DNA of 64,000 nt from Phytophthora hibernalis. Its lineage: Eukaryota; Oomycota; Peronosporomycetes; Peronosporales; Peronosporaceae. Below are positions 10,784 to 21,689 of the stretch, in pieces (positions within the stretch are counted from its first letter, which is position 1; each line of letters begins with the position of its first letter). Both the position numbers and the translations under genes were made by a program. The notes under the pieces are model-generated. The model saw only the letters and a program-made list of their open reading frames with translations, was not told where the DNA came from and did not search any database. The DNA lies in NCBI GenBank assembly GCA_012656075.1, contig JAAKBF010000154.1:124001-188000 (forward strand), written 5' to 3'.

Positions 10784-13356
10784 CTATTCCCCCAAACTGC
10801 TTCTACCCCACATCTTAAATATCGCCTTCTCGTGCTCAAGTTTGCGCCGTTCTGCCTCTAATTGGTCGAGCAGGTGCCATGGTACTTTTGCTGCCAGCAG
10901 TAGCTGTCGCTTTCTCTTCTGGCGGTCTGCTCTGCGCATTGGGTTGTCAACAAGTTTGAGCTGAATTTCTGCCTTGCGATGGTCTTCATCTTTAATCGAA
11001 GCTTCATGGATGTTTCTCTCCTGCCTTGTTGCCAGCAATCTTCTATCATGTCCGCGTTGCTGTTGTTGCACTTTATCAAACGAACGCTCGACTTCACGGA
11101 ATACAGGGTCAAAGAGCGTCTTCGTCTGCTCGATTTGAGCTGTGGCTGCTGTTAAAGCGACTTGCTCTGTAAGGTCATGAATATGGTCTCTTGTGTCGCG
11201 CTCCTTTTCTTCATCATTGAGCAATTGCCCACTTGAACCTATGCTCTCCAAACGAAGCCGCCACTTGTCGTGAACTAAAGCAAGGATATCTGTGGTTCCG
11301 ATGCAAAACACTTCCTTTGCTTTGGCTGCTTCCAGTACGTCCCGGTTCCAGTGGGTCCCTCGCCAACGATTGTCACGTTTGCCATTAGTTCTGTAAAAAT
11401 TAATCTGCCACCTTCGTCTTGTTTCAGCAATTTGTTGCCGCCTCTGCACAAGTTTTTTCTGATACCGGAACCAGCATTCACGCTAACATACAAGCAAATA
11501 CATTGTAGTTAGGATTACTTACATTTTCGGATGTCCGACCCAGCAGGAATGAACCTACCTCCCAGTAATCCAGAAATTCTTCATTTCGCCAAACTTCAAA
11601 CTGCACAGCAAAGACCACGAAGAGCTCAGCATAATTTCCAACCTGAAGGATCGCAGTAATTCAATGGGGTTACCCGCCGCCTCTTCTCCTCCAGCACGTA
11701 AATACGCTGCTGAAACTCGATGAGCTCCTTCTCCTTACTCTTAAACTCAAGACCGAGCTTGAACACAGTTTCAAGCTTCATCTTCGTAATTAGAGCGCGC
11801 TGCTGCTTCATTTTCGCCTCCATTTCTTCCACCCACCCATGCTCTATGGCTCGCGGAGATACTCGCATGCGCTGTGTCTGCATGTCAAGATAAATACTTT
11901 CCATCTGCGAGCATGTGGAATTGTGTTTAGCAAAAGCAAACGTGTCGTGATGAACAGTGTCCACAGCAACTTACATCATGAATCTGTTCATGCTGGATAA
12001 AGTAGTCATATTCTAGTTGTGCCACTCTGTTGAAGTAAAAAACACATTAGGATACGGTGAGTTTCATTAGAACGGATGGCCTCCATTCACCATATCCATC
12101 TTACCGCTGTTGCAACTGCTTACGATTTAATCTCGCTTGTAGCTTGTCGCGCTGTGCACGATGCCACTCTTCTTCTGCCTCCAAGACCGCCATAAACTCG
12201 TGTCGATTTGCTGTTTCCCTATCGCGTAGCAGTGTATCAATTTCCATTCGAGCCTTCATTCCTCGAAACATGCGCTGGATCTCAATTGCACTTCTTTCTA
12301 GACGCGCGGCTCTTCTTCGTGTTTTCTTTCGTGCCAATGTACCCCGACCCAAGCGCTGCAGATTGATCGCTCTCACTTCCAACCAGCGAATGTCCGATTG
12401 TTTCCTTGACGAAACCCCGCGCCATATTGATTGAATATGCAATGCAGCAACCTCTCTCTTATAACGCCGACACAACTCGTTCGCGAAGTGCATTCGGATG
12501 ATAGACTGGATTTTGGCCGCATTAAAATACTCCCACCGCTTCCACGTCGGTATGACCTCACACGAACGTAGTAGCCTCGAAACAACGCCTGCAATCTCGT
12601 GACTCGAATCGTCCGATTCACGTGCCAAATGCGAACCCACCGTCTTGTCAGGTATCCTCGCGCAAAGCGTTGGATCAGCACCGCTGCCTTTACTTGTCGT
12701 AAGTAAAGCCTCCAAAACCGACGATGCATGTGTCCTCGCCACCACTTTTGCAGCCGACGCGCTGCCTACCCAAACAATTCAGGACCAATTACGAATTCTA
12801 CACCCTTCTCATCAGCAAGAAATGATCCTCTTTGTCTGTACCTCTGCGTATCGTCGCTCCAACGCCAGCATATCCTGTACAATCCGTGGCCGAACCTTCT
12901 TTCTGACCAATAGATTGTTACCACCAATATTCAAACCTACAGCATCACTAAAAACAGGCACACTCACTTCTTCACTCGCTGTCGCAGTTTGGTATCTTTC
13001 ATGAGCATGGCCAGTCGCAGGTTCTCCATCGCGTAGATGCTGCCATTCTTCCTGTTATTGTTGCTGCTGCTGTCCGTAGCTTGAAGAGCCAGTTCTCGAT
13101 CATCTGTCGGTATTTGCCGCAGCCTGCGCATCTCATATGTCTTCTTGTGCCATTGCAGCTGCTGCTCCTTGAGCTCCTGGTCCAGACGCGAGGCGGTGCT
13201 GGTCACCTCGTACTTGTCCCGGACGCTCTGCTTGCGCATCTTGGCCAGCGCCACCACGCGCTCCTCCTCCTCACGCTGCACATCCACTTCTGCCGCACAG
13301 ATCCACGCCGTCTCCACAGACATCATCGCATTCGTTAACTTTGTGCTGCTCTTCAT
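10784..13356 (-). CDS. IQ-motif, coiled-coil protein (multi-exon)
   Basis: Starts at M-K-S-S-T-K-L-T (13356) and ends at 10784. The first exon is a charged coiled coil. The middle holds about six calmodulin-binding IQ motifs, for example A-A-V-L-I-Q-R-F-A-R-G-Y, V-T-R-L-Q-A-L-F-R-G-Y-Y, L-H-I-Q-S-I-W-R-G and I-E-I-Q-R-M-F-R-G. More coiled coil follows. Introns with GT-AG ends are visible near 12780-12850, 12030-12100, 11900-11970, 11660-11690 and 11490-11565; splicing just after the first exon is not resolved. One C is missing from a CC run on the coding strand near 12555. The arrangement (IQ array plus long helices) suits an axonemal or cytoskeletal protein, since oomycete zoospores are flagellated. 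The exact family is not identified. Confidence 0.7.
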
Positions 13357-13737
13357 CGCGACGATACAAGATAGTGTATCGGCAAAAGGTATCCATCTCG
13401 CCGACTTGTTTTAACCTTTAATCTGTTTGTTTTTACTTTGTTGAAATTTAACCCGTGTTTTTATCAATACCGGTACCGGTATTATTATAATACATCGTGA
13501 AGTATTAAATATCGCTATTCCTTTGAAGGTGTGCTTCCCAATGGACATCAAACGTCGACGTCTGGGCCAGCCCCAGACAGCTACAGAGACCAAGTAGGAG
13601 GTCTATTATCTGACCGCATCGTTCGAATGCCAACTTCCGAGATCTGTCTGACGAATCTGCGATATTTCTACAAGCAAACTGACAAAGTGTACGCTATCGA
13701 GAAATCCAAGATCCATAAAAGTAAACAGTTGAAAGGT
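13357..13737. other. Spacer at the left edge of the repeat island
   Basis: No gene is supported here. The plus-strand frame at 13531-13809 is antisense to the tail and 3' flank of the Copia remnant, so I do not count it. The stretch may hold part of a long terminal repeat, but no matching partner copy is recognised in the window. Confidence 0.3.
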
Positions 13738-14700
13738 TTATGTCGTGTTTGTTTGACGAATACGTTCATTGAAACACAGAATTTTGACCGCCATTTGATG
13801 TACGACTAATTTCCTTCGTACATAGAGAAACTGATCTTTTGCTAATGCCTTTGTAAAAATGTCGGAAACCATTTCCGTTGTATGGATTTGATAGTGAACT
13901 CCTGGCGTTTAATTTTCTCTTGTATGAAGTGAAAACGAAGGTCTACATTTTTGATCTTCCATGGAGCTCTGGCTTGTTTGCAGGTCTGATAATCTTCCAT
14001 TATAGTATTGCACTCTTCTATGTGGAAATGCCTAGTTCTGTAAGAAGGAATTGGATGAATTTCGTCTCCTGCAGACAGTTACAAAAAGGCGATATATTCA
14101 GCCTTAGTAGTCGAAAACACTACAGAATGATGTTTTCTAGAAAGCAAAATAGGACTCCGTCCTACAATTGTAATATAGCCTCCAACGGAACGTCTCGTGG
14201 CGCGGCAGTTGGCATAGTCCGCATCAGTATAAGCTGTTTGAAAGTGTCCTAGATTTTCGGTAGATACATCAGATGCTCCTCCTAGTAAGATACCGTGTCT
14301 ACTCGTACCTTTCATTCCGCGGGGCCTCTTTGAATCGTTTTTCAGTGCTGTCGTCCAGGGTTGTCGAGATATTGACTAACTTCTCGAATAAAGAATAATA
14401 GATCTGGGCGAGCTCCCATAACTCAATACATTACCGCCTCTTGGTACAGAATATTGGGCATATCAGCTTCAGTCTGGGGGCACACGTCTATTGAGAGCCG
14501 AATGCTAGGGTCACCTGAAATAGCGACTGGATGTGAAGAAAGCTGTTTGAACAGGTCTAGAATACTGGATGCAAATTTCGTTTGATGGATGGAGATAGTT
14601 CGCTGGGGACGCTTCCGTTCGATTGACCAGCGAGGAGGTACTCCCCGATACCAACCTGCGAGCAATCTGTCGACCGATTAAACTGCAGACGATAATCAAA
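13738..14700 (-). mobile_element. Degenerate Ty1/Copia retrotransposon fragment (RT end, RNase H, C-terminus)
   Basis: On the minus strand 14423-14665 reads I-H-Q-T-K-F-A-S-S-I-L-D and P-Q-T-E-A-D, the connection region after Copia reverse transcriptase. 14079-14315 gives the RNase H part with Y-T-D-A-D-Y-A-N-C-R-A-T-R-R-S and T-K-A-E-Y-I-A. Toward 13738 follows the typical Copia end, H-F-I-Q-E-K and then F-T-K-A-L-A-K-D-Q-F, with TAA at 13738-13740. Frame shifts and stops separate the parts and most of pol (integrase, RT core) is missing, so the element is dead. No paired long terminal repeats were found. Confidence 0.8.
14520..14640 (-). repeat. Copia-derived segment, copy A of a diverged direct repeat
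   Basis: This stretch resembles 15030-15140 at roughly three bases in four, in the same orientation: both carry AAAGCTGTTT, a GGTCTA(G/C)(A/G)ATAC block and CCGTTCGATTGA in the same order and spacing. Copy A lies in the Copia pol remnant. Confidence 0.6.
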
Positions 14701-15029
14701 TCGCGCTTTTCACCATATTTTGGCGCTATGTACACGCACATTTGTTTTTGTATACCTTTCTGCACCAGCGGCAAGTCATGCTTTCGCCACAGTCTTGCCC
14801 GAATACCCTCGATGTTGCGGTGCTTGGATTAGTGTTTCCTTTGTTGTCGTACTTTGACCTTGGTCGGTGCGACGAATGGGCAGAATGGGCACTTATAGGT
14901 CCAGACTGGAGCACCTCGTCCTTCCGTGCTACACCTTGCACCGTCAACGTTGCGTGAAACATGAAATTGGCAAAAATTTTACGCTGCTCCGCAGTGAACG
15001 AGATCACCCCAAAATAGCAGGCAACCACG

Positions 15030-15140
15030 AGCTCTGGGTGTGCGGAAAGCTGTTTAAACCGGTCTACGATACGGTATGCATATTTCTTTTGATGGGTAAG
15101 GATATTTCGTTGGGAAGGGTTCCGTTCGATTGATCTCGTC
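15030..15140 (-). repeat. Copia-derived segment, copy B of a diverged direct repeat
   Basis: Same order of blocks as 14520-14640. Here the segment supplies the last codons and the stop of the lysine-rich reading frame at 15054-15721, so the host frame appears to have been cut and capped by Copia sequence. Confidence 0.55.
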
Positions 15141-15721
15141 TAAGGAGCCAAGAACGATCCCTGCTTCTTTTAGCATGCGCATCAGGATCTTTACCGCATC
15201 GTGTTTGTTGAATACGTCCCTCGGTTCCTTCACTGAGCCTTGAAGTTCTCCAATCGGGTTCAGACGCAAGATCTTCATTACCGGGTTATCGTGCATGAGT
15301 CTGTACAGGCTCTTGTAGTGGAACGCGGACACCAGCAGATCGTTCGTCCAAACCTGGGGATGTTCTTGATCTTTGGCTTCGGACTCTGGTGCCTTCAGTT
15401 TCTTACGCGAGGCCTTCGACTTCTTCTTCTTCGATGTCGAGCGTGAGGCTGGAGGCGTTTTGGTGAAATAAGGTGCTTCGGTTTTCCGAGGGGTTTGCGG
15501 CTTTTCTCCTAGGTCCATCGCTGAACATTCCTCCTTCGCATCGTCAGAGCTCCTCTCAACACTCTGGTGGTCGGTGGGTCCTGGCGTCTTCAGCGCTGTC
15601 GGCGGCGATCCATCTTCCGTCGTCGACTCATTCCCTGGTTCCGTCTTGATCTTGACATCTTCTTCGGTGGACTCACGGTGAAATCCTGTGAATCACCAGA
15701 AGATCCGGGCACGCGCACCAT
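15054..15721 (-). pseudogene. Lysine-rich hypothetical frame, 3' end replaced by Copia sequence
   Basis: From the ATG at 15721 the frame reads M-V-R-V-P-G-S-S-G-D. One frame change near 15680 is followed by an acidic Ser/Thr-rich region, a K-K-K-K-S-K-A-S-R-K-K-L-K nuclear-localisation-like patch and a helical domain (W-T-N-D-L-L-V-S-A-F-H-Y). The last 27 codons lie in the Copia-like repeat (copy B), so the natural C-terminus is missing. I do not recognise the family. Its place among repeats suggests an element-encoded or captured gene fragment. Confidence 0.45.
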
Positions 15722-16388
15722 TGTGGCGAAGCTGCTTCACGAAAATTGCTGGTGCGGTCGAAGCTTGCGCACGGTACGCCCGAACTGCAGACTGTCGGAG
15801 GGGGTACTCCGTTGATCTGGCGCGATCTAAACCTTGTTGTCACCTTGTGTACCCGACGGCTGGGCGGGTTACGCTCTTCCGGTATTCGCGAAGATGTTCA
15901 GTGGTGACGAAGGCGGGGTTTGAGCTGGGTTGTTCCTTCCGGAGTCTGGGTGGGTGACAGCCACGCGGGTATTCTTCACGTGGTCGTCGGTGTGCTGCGA
16001 TCGAGTCTTGGTTCAAGCCGATCGCGTGGGGTGTATCCTTTTCTTGTGCTGTTGTTGCTCTTTCCGTTGCTTGCCGCCTCCTCTTCGCGGCATCTTGTGG
16101 TGAGATTGATGTGTGAGCGTACCCTGGCCAAGCTATCCAGGTGTGCGTCGTGTTCTTGGTTGACGTAGCGAGTTCTTCTTCGGGTAGGCCAATATACCTC
16201 GTTCCCCGGTAGTCTAGAAAACACTTGCGTCTTGCAAGGCAAACCGGAATCTATTATACCAAAGTAAAGGTCCTAAAGACATCTCCCCATCTCGCTCTCT
16301 TCCTATCCTCTTGCGTGCTTCCGTTTGCGCATTGAACCTTGAGCCTGCTATTATGTAGTACCTTACCATAAAGTTGCCGACATCGGCC
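15722..16388. other. No gene recognised
   Basis: Several short frames exist on both strands, but none has recognisable motifs or continuity. The stretch precedes the hairpin at 16389 and is probably repeat-derived. Confidence 0.3.
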
Positions 16389-16463
16389 GACAGCCTGCCT
16401 ACAGAAAATATATAATTTGACCAATGACAGCCTGTAGGCAGGCTGTCATTGGTCAAATTATAT
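16389..16463. repeat. Long perfect hairpin with a competing inverted repeat (MITE-like)
   Basis: Bases 16410-16434 and 16439-16463 are perfect 25-base reverse complements around a 4-base loop (TAGG). In addition 16389-16404 (GACAGCCTGCCTACAG) is the exact reverse complement of 16432-16447, so two exclusive foldbacks are possible. Such nested palindromes are usual at the ends of hAT- or MITE-type DNA elements. No second copy is seen in the window. Confidence 0.8.
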
Positions 16464-16711
16464 TTTTTCTGATTGGTTACAGTAACGTGATTGTGTTCGT
16501 TCACACACAACCAAAGAAACACCAAGACGGTCAAGCGGGGCGAGCGCCAGCGTGCGGGGAGGCGGGTCCCCTCGCTGTCAGCAACACAGCAGAAGCGGAG
16601 TGAGCACCAGCGTAAGAGGGCGTTCGCGTGCGTGGGAGCTCCCCCGCATATAAGAAGCATGAAATACATACGCAGATGAATAATATAATAGGTTATCTCT
16701 CTAGTTACTGT

Positions 16712-16906
16712 CTAGGAGAGCATGTTGCACATGCACACATTGAAGTTGCAGTGATCATAGTGAACAACCTCATCTGCCAACTGGTATCGTACCCATCGCA
16801 ATAGGAAACCAGTGGCTACATAAGCAATGGAGTCGCACAGCAAGGTACGGATTAGACACGACGTTACGAAGCTCTTACCCTTGGATGTCGACGCTCCAAG
16901 CAACAT
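16712..16906 (-). pseudogene. Possible P-loop fragment (helicase-like, Helitron/PIF1?)
   Basis: A 64-codon minus-strand frame starts near L-L-G-A-S-T-S-K-G-K-S-F-V-T, which fits the Walker A pattern [AG]-x4-G-K-[ST], followed by a hydrophobic helix (C-L-I-R-T-L-L). PIF1-type helicases of Helitrons have this order, but later helicase motifs are absent and the match is short. Treat it as a weak hint. Confidence 0.25.
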
Positions 16907-17156
16907 CTTGCGCTACTGCAGCAGCGACATATAGCGTCGGCTGCGTTACTACTCGGCTTTGAGTAGAATTTTTATGAATGGCTCAGAGCGCTTAGCTGTG
17001 CCGGAAGTGCTTTCCTACTCACTTTTGCTTTCGCGCTCCCTTTAGCCAGCGTTCTGCTAGCGACCGCTCTGCGGAAGTCGGTGCGAAGCATTAGTTGGGA
17101 GTCTTTCGGTAAGTGTCTCTCTAAGTCCGGCGATCTGCTCGACAACCAGGACGGAG

Positions 17157-17710
17157 ATGCAATCCTACGGTGCTAGACGGACAAGAGGTGGTCCAATGTG
17201 CCAAAATCAGAGTGGCAGCTCTGATCGGTACTCGCTTTGCGGCATGTACTCTATCAACAACGCTCTTTAAGAGAGAGACCTATTAACGGTAGAGACGATG
17301 GCGCCCATCGTGCGGCGACTAAACAAGATGGCACCGGACAATCAGGGGCCTGAAGCGCACGGAAACAACAAGTATGGCGCGTATTCGACTGCGGCGCTGC
17401 ACGAAGCATTTCGCGCCAAGGACTATCAACTGAGGTACCTCAACCATATGGCTACATTCGCCTGTAGTAAGCAGAAGTGGTTTAAGAAGATAGCGCGCTC
17501 AAAATTCGAGCACCTTTAATCATAAGAAGAGCCACGGGCCAGAAAGAAGGCACGTGGCACTGCATTGTCAGAGCGTCGGTGCAAGACAAGCACTACTTCG
17601 TTGACTCAGATGAGTTCGTCTACAAGCCTAACACAGAGGCAGGATTACGGCATTTCTTTGACAAGGTCGACGGTGTTTATGCCATTGAGCTAATTAATCA
17701 GTCCGAATAA
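17157..17710 (+). pseudogene. Josephin/papain-like cysteine protease reading frame, damaged
   Basis: From the ATG at 17157 the protein has an N-terminal catalytic-type segment, Y-S-L-C-G-M-Y-S-I-N-N-A-L, much like the C-x-x-x-x-x-N-N-x-L-Q block of Josephin deubiquitinases. Then come G-N-N-K-Y-G-A-Y-S-T-A-A-L, G-T-W-H-C-I-V-R with a histidine, and Y-F-V-D-S-D with an aspartate, in the Cys-His-Asp order of the papain/Josephin clan. The end is G-V-Y-A-I-E-L-I. Length is about 184 residues, close to a lone Josephin domain. An in-frame TAA sits where the Josephin Gln would be (CAA to TAA is one transition), and near 17517 one T is missing from TTT. It lies 135 bases from the convergent Crypton frame, so it may be element-encoded. 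Family assignment is by motif only. Confidence 0.5.
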
Positions 17711-17844
17711 AACCTTCTTTTATATCATAGCCGTTGTTTTAGTAGGCTCCTTTATTAAATCTTTTAACGGCACCCGTCGGTAAATATTGAAATTGCATGA
17801 CGTCATGTAAGATTGTAGCCTCGGTCGCTGTTATTTATTAAGTA

Positions 17845-19932
17845 CTACCTGCGCGTAAACAGACCCTGGGTCTCGTCAGGCGCTGGGTCAATCACTCCCT
17901 CCGTCGTAACCCGAGCTCGGTACGCGTTGATCAGTGCATCCAGCTTACCATCGCAGTAGTACTTGCACAATTGCTTGAGGACTGATGATCCGCTCTTCCG
18001 CTTAGTACCTTGCTCTTCGAAGAACTTGAATAAGTTTGTTTCTGCTTTTTGTCCTACACGAAGAACTTCGTCGCTGTAAGTCGAAGCTGAGGGATCAAGC
18101 TGGAAGCCGTTAGGCAAGAACATCTCCATGTAGTTCACAATCTGCTTGTACGCAGATTTCTTCTGGCGATCCCCGCATGCATCCCACAGTCTCGGACCAT
18201 TCGAACCAAAAGACGGCAGGACTCTTGGAGTGAACCTTTGACCCGCACGTCTTGGGTTTAGGGACACTCACAGCCGACGATGTAATATCACAATGCATCG
18301 TGTTCGTCAGACCATGGCCACCCTCGGTTATTACTGTCGCCACGAACACCATCCCATCACACTGCACACTTGCTTCTCCAGCTCACTCACTCGTTCGGCC
18401 AGCGCTTGGTTCATCGCTATGAGCTCTCCGACGACGCAGTTTTGGTGGTTGATCAGCTTCTCTTCATTTGAGAACTTGTCACTAACCTCTTCAGCACTCT
18501 TGACATGCTTTTCCGTTCCTTTGCGCTGCAACTCTGTGCTCCACGCCAGCACTTGAGCCTTCCCAAGTCCAAGCGTCATCAGACATTCACGCATTCGGGT
18601 TGCGTACGAACACACATCGGGTAGCGATCCAGCACCTCTGGGAAATGTTGAATTAACGCAGCTGTGGGTACCTCCGATAAGTGGTCGTTTATCCGTTGTG
18701 CGTCGTCGGCAGCACACGTGTTTGTCTCGAAAACGATACGTCCCAGGGCCCGAGCTTGTCGGCGGGTTTTCGAGTCAAACCAAGAAAGCGTAGGAACCGA
18801 CGGCCTCGCATTGGAGTCCCGTCCGCTGAGGACGCGAGCCACTTTCTGGTCTTCACTTGTTGTGTTAAATACATACACAAACGCCTTGTTCTTAGACGTC
18901 ATGTCCCAGGAACCTCGATCAAAAATCCACTGTGCACTCAGCGTGTGGTCGCTATTGGCATGCTGGGCCCCTCCACGGCGAAAGGAGTGGGACGTCAAAT
19001 TTTCAGTAGGCTTCGCTCTTGCTTGGACCCCGACGCAGACTTTACGATGCGGTTCACGTAAGCATGGATTTTCATGCTGTCATCCGCCTGCTTACGTTTC
19101 TTCTTGGGTGGGCCACTTGGATTTTCGAAATCGAGATTGATGCCGTGGTCATCACAGGTTCCCATCGCTTCTGCTAAAAGGGACGTTCGTCGCATTCACC
19201 ACGCTCTCCTCTCCTCCTGCTGCAAGTTGAGGGTGGTCAAGCAAACGTGCTGGGAACATCTTGCATCACCAATGCCATCGCAATGGCATACAGTGGACAC
19301 GTGACGAAACTACCTTGGTCCGGGAAGATGGAAATGCCTTGCTCTTGAGCTGTCTTGACGCGGAGCAGTCTTACGAACACGACCCCATCTGCACTGACGA
19401 ACAGGTTACGCTTCGCTACGAAACCCAAATCGGAGGCGCGACCAAACGCATACCACATGAGTGCGAGCAATGCAGCATCTTGGTAGTCTTTGGGGCTCGT
19501 GGTATCGTAGTACAGGCCGTCCATCAGAATGCGCAGATCTTCCTTCGTGCACGCCGGCTCCTTCTTCGTAACACCACCTTCGAGTCGCTTGAGGCAGTGA
19601 CGCTCGAGAGTCTGGGCCATCTTGAGTAGATTTGTCTCGATTGCGGCCTTGTGCTTCGGATAGGTGTCGAGCAGCGAATTCTTGACGTGGCGGTAGTAGC
19701 TCATGACAGAGTTTCGAGCAAGTGGTTTGCCTCCTCGTCCATCAGCTCGAGCCAGGTGGACGGCAAAGCGATCCATCAGCTTCACGAACTTCGATCCGAT
19801 TGAATCGCCTAGGAGGGTTGCTACGATGAAGTCCATGGAGACACCTTAGGTCGCGAGGAAGCGACTAAACGCATTGATTGCTGTAGGTAGTGCGCGCTGG
19901 GAGTTGATCGGAGCGAGGTGTTGGAGACTCAT
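17845..19932 (-). mobile_element. Crypton-type DNA transposon: tyrosine recombinase gene, degenerate
   Basis: The frame begins at M-S-L-Q-H-L-A-P (19932) and reaches 17845, about 695 codons. It carries the tyrosine-recombinase signature: an N-terminal helical core-binding domain (19237-19836), a catalytic Arg in W-Y-A-F-G-R-A-S-D-L-G-F-V, the H-x-x-R box S-H-S-F-R-R-G-G-A-Q-H-A-N, and a nucleophile Tyr candidate in K-A-F-V-Y-V-F-N-T-T. A C-terminal coiled coil and a domain with W-D-A-C-G-D-R-Q-K-K-S-A-Y follow, resembling the DNA-binding tail of oomycete Cryptons. Cryptons insert by tyrosine recombination and lack inverted repeats. At least one in-frame TAA (near 19848) and about five frame changes interrupt it; near 19005 and 18613 one added homopolymer base restores the frame. 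Probably inactive. Confidence 0.78.
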
Positions 19933-20285
19933 AATGGTTTCAAGTCTTTCTGTCGGCAGAGGGGGATATCCGAATGATATCGGATAAACTGGTGGCTAGT
20001 ATTACACTGTTTGCACATCTGGGCACGCTGCCTACATTATATATCGGCACGGCGTCGGCAGCTGACAGACCTACACCTAGTGGTGCTGATTGGCCCAAAT
20101 GAGGTTCAACTGGCCCCTTATTCGCTAAAACATCGTGCTCTGCATTTGATTGGCCACGACGTCCATACAGTTGGCAAGTCAAAATAGTATGTGTCGGCAC
20201 TTTCACGATATTCATCCATAAAGGATTGATAGCCCACAATCCATGTGATCGCCCGTACCGAAAAGATTGCTCCAGATCAACCCCG
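19933..20285. other. Spacer upstream of the Crypton frame
   Basis: No gene is supported. This stretch should hold the Crypton 5' end and its promoter, but Cryptons have no terminal repeats that would mark the border. Confidence 0.3.
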
Positions 20286-20424
20286 CAGATCGCGAGTTGG
20301 CGGATCGCATGGTGGCAGATCGCATATTGGCAGATCGTATTGGCAGATCGCATATTAGCCAATCGCACCTTGGCAGATCGCATTCGGCAGATCGCCTATT
20401 GGCAGATCGCACATTGGTAGATCA
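20286..20424. repeat. Minisatellite, about nine copies of a 13-15 base unit
   Basis: The unit CAGATCGCATATTGG recurs head-to-tail with small changes (CAGATCGCGAGTTGG, CGGATCGCATGGTGG, CAGATCGCCTATTGG, CAGATCGCACATTGG) and two shortened copies of 13 and 14 bases. Copies touch each other without spacers. On the minus strand it translates to an M-R-S-A-N repeat, which is incidental. Confidence 0.85.
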
Positions 20425-21689
20425 CGTGTCCAAATGATTGCACCTGATTGCGTATCGGAATGATTGCGCCAGACGAATCAGATCGGTGTGTACCCAGTTG
20501 TTGGTACACCGGTCAGGTCTCGTCCAGATGTCACATAACCGGATGTAACCAGACTTAACGGCAGCTCTCGGGTCGCGATCCATCTTGGGCCATCAGGTCG
20601 CCTCCGATTGGTGAAGCCCTGCAAGAGACAGACCACTTCGCGCCAGCTGCTGCTGAGGGCTTGATGGTGGATTCACAAATGGAATCTTCGTTTTCACCGC
20701 CGTCGCTCACTCTCTTTAGAATCCCGACAGAAAAGTCTGGACCGTTCCCAGGGAGATAAGCGCGCCGACGTAGTGTCGAAATCGCCGAGAAAATGTTGGA
20801 TTGTGGACTAGGTGCGTTCAAGTCGCACGCTGACAGGTCCTGACGAGCTGGATAACAAGCCCCGAAAGACTACACACTTTTCCAAACCATCGGGTTCCGA
20901 CTCGAGACGTGCCGATGGGAGGGCGTCTCTCGCTGGGCGACCCGACCTAAAACGGCGTGCTTTGAAGAGGTGGTCGACTGCCTCCGCTTGCTCCATTTCC
21001 GAATCTACCAAGCTTCGCCCTGATGCATCTTCCCCAAAGGCGTCTTCTTCGAGGCGTATGTGCAGGTTGAACTACTACCAGCCTACCGCGTCGCTGGTCG
21101 GTGCAGCGTCGCCGCCTGGGTGCTGTCGATCTCCTACGGAACGTCGCGTGGGCTTTTCTGCTTGAGACTTGGCGCGTCCTGCACTGGAACGGCAGCATGG
21201 GGTGCGCGTTCATCTTGCGGGTATGAGGATGTGCTGCGTAAGCGCGAGCTACGCCGTCTGGGAGGACCTACGAACGCGTACGTGGAGCTCTCTTTTTGCT
21301 GTTCCGGTGCTAGTCCTGCTCGAGCACGAGTCAGAATATGGACGCTATGGTCGGATGCTCCGTTGCTGGTGGATGACGTTCCATGTCACTTTCAGTGAAT
21401 TCCTGCCAGTTTTGGTGCTACGCACAGGACGTTCAAGCTCCGGCGGAAGCTGTGATCGCCGTTTGGCTTCGGTGTGTTCAAGGAGTCTGCTGGTTCCTCC
21501 TGCTCGGACTTTCGCTTTTCGTGTATGTGCCAATGGCCGTGTACGACTAGGTGGAGTTTGTGCTATGCGGTACTACCGGAGTGGTAATCCTTGTTTTCAC
21601 CCTTGGCCCCTTGGATTTGGTGCTGGGCTGGGTGACATGAGGCTGCTTGTCGGTGAGATTGTGATCGGCGTGGGCTTACTTACGCACGG
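20425..21689. other. Repeat-island sequence without a recognisable gene
   Basis: Frames of 60-200 codons exist on both strands, but none shows domains, and they overlap each other in GC-rich sequence. It may be old retroelement coding sequence. Confidence 0.3.

Noticed and set aside
13531..13809. A 92-codon plus-strand frame
   Set aside because: It is antisense to the Copia tail and 3' flank and has no motif.
16214..16669. A 151-codon minus-strand frame
   Set aside because: It runs through the perfect hairpin at 16389-16463, so the reading frame is incidental to the repeat.
20286..20424. CRISPR-like array
   Set aside because: The units touch each other and there are no unique spacers; it is a eukaryotic minisatellite.
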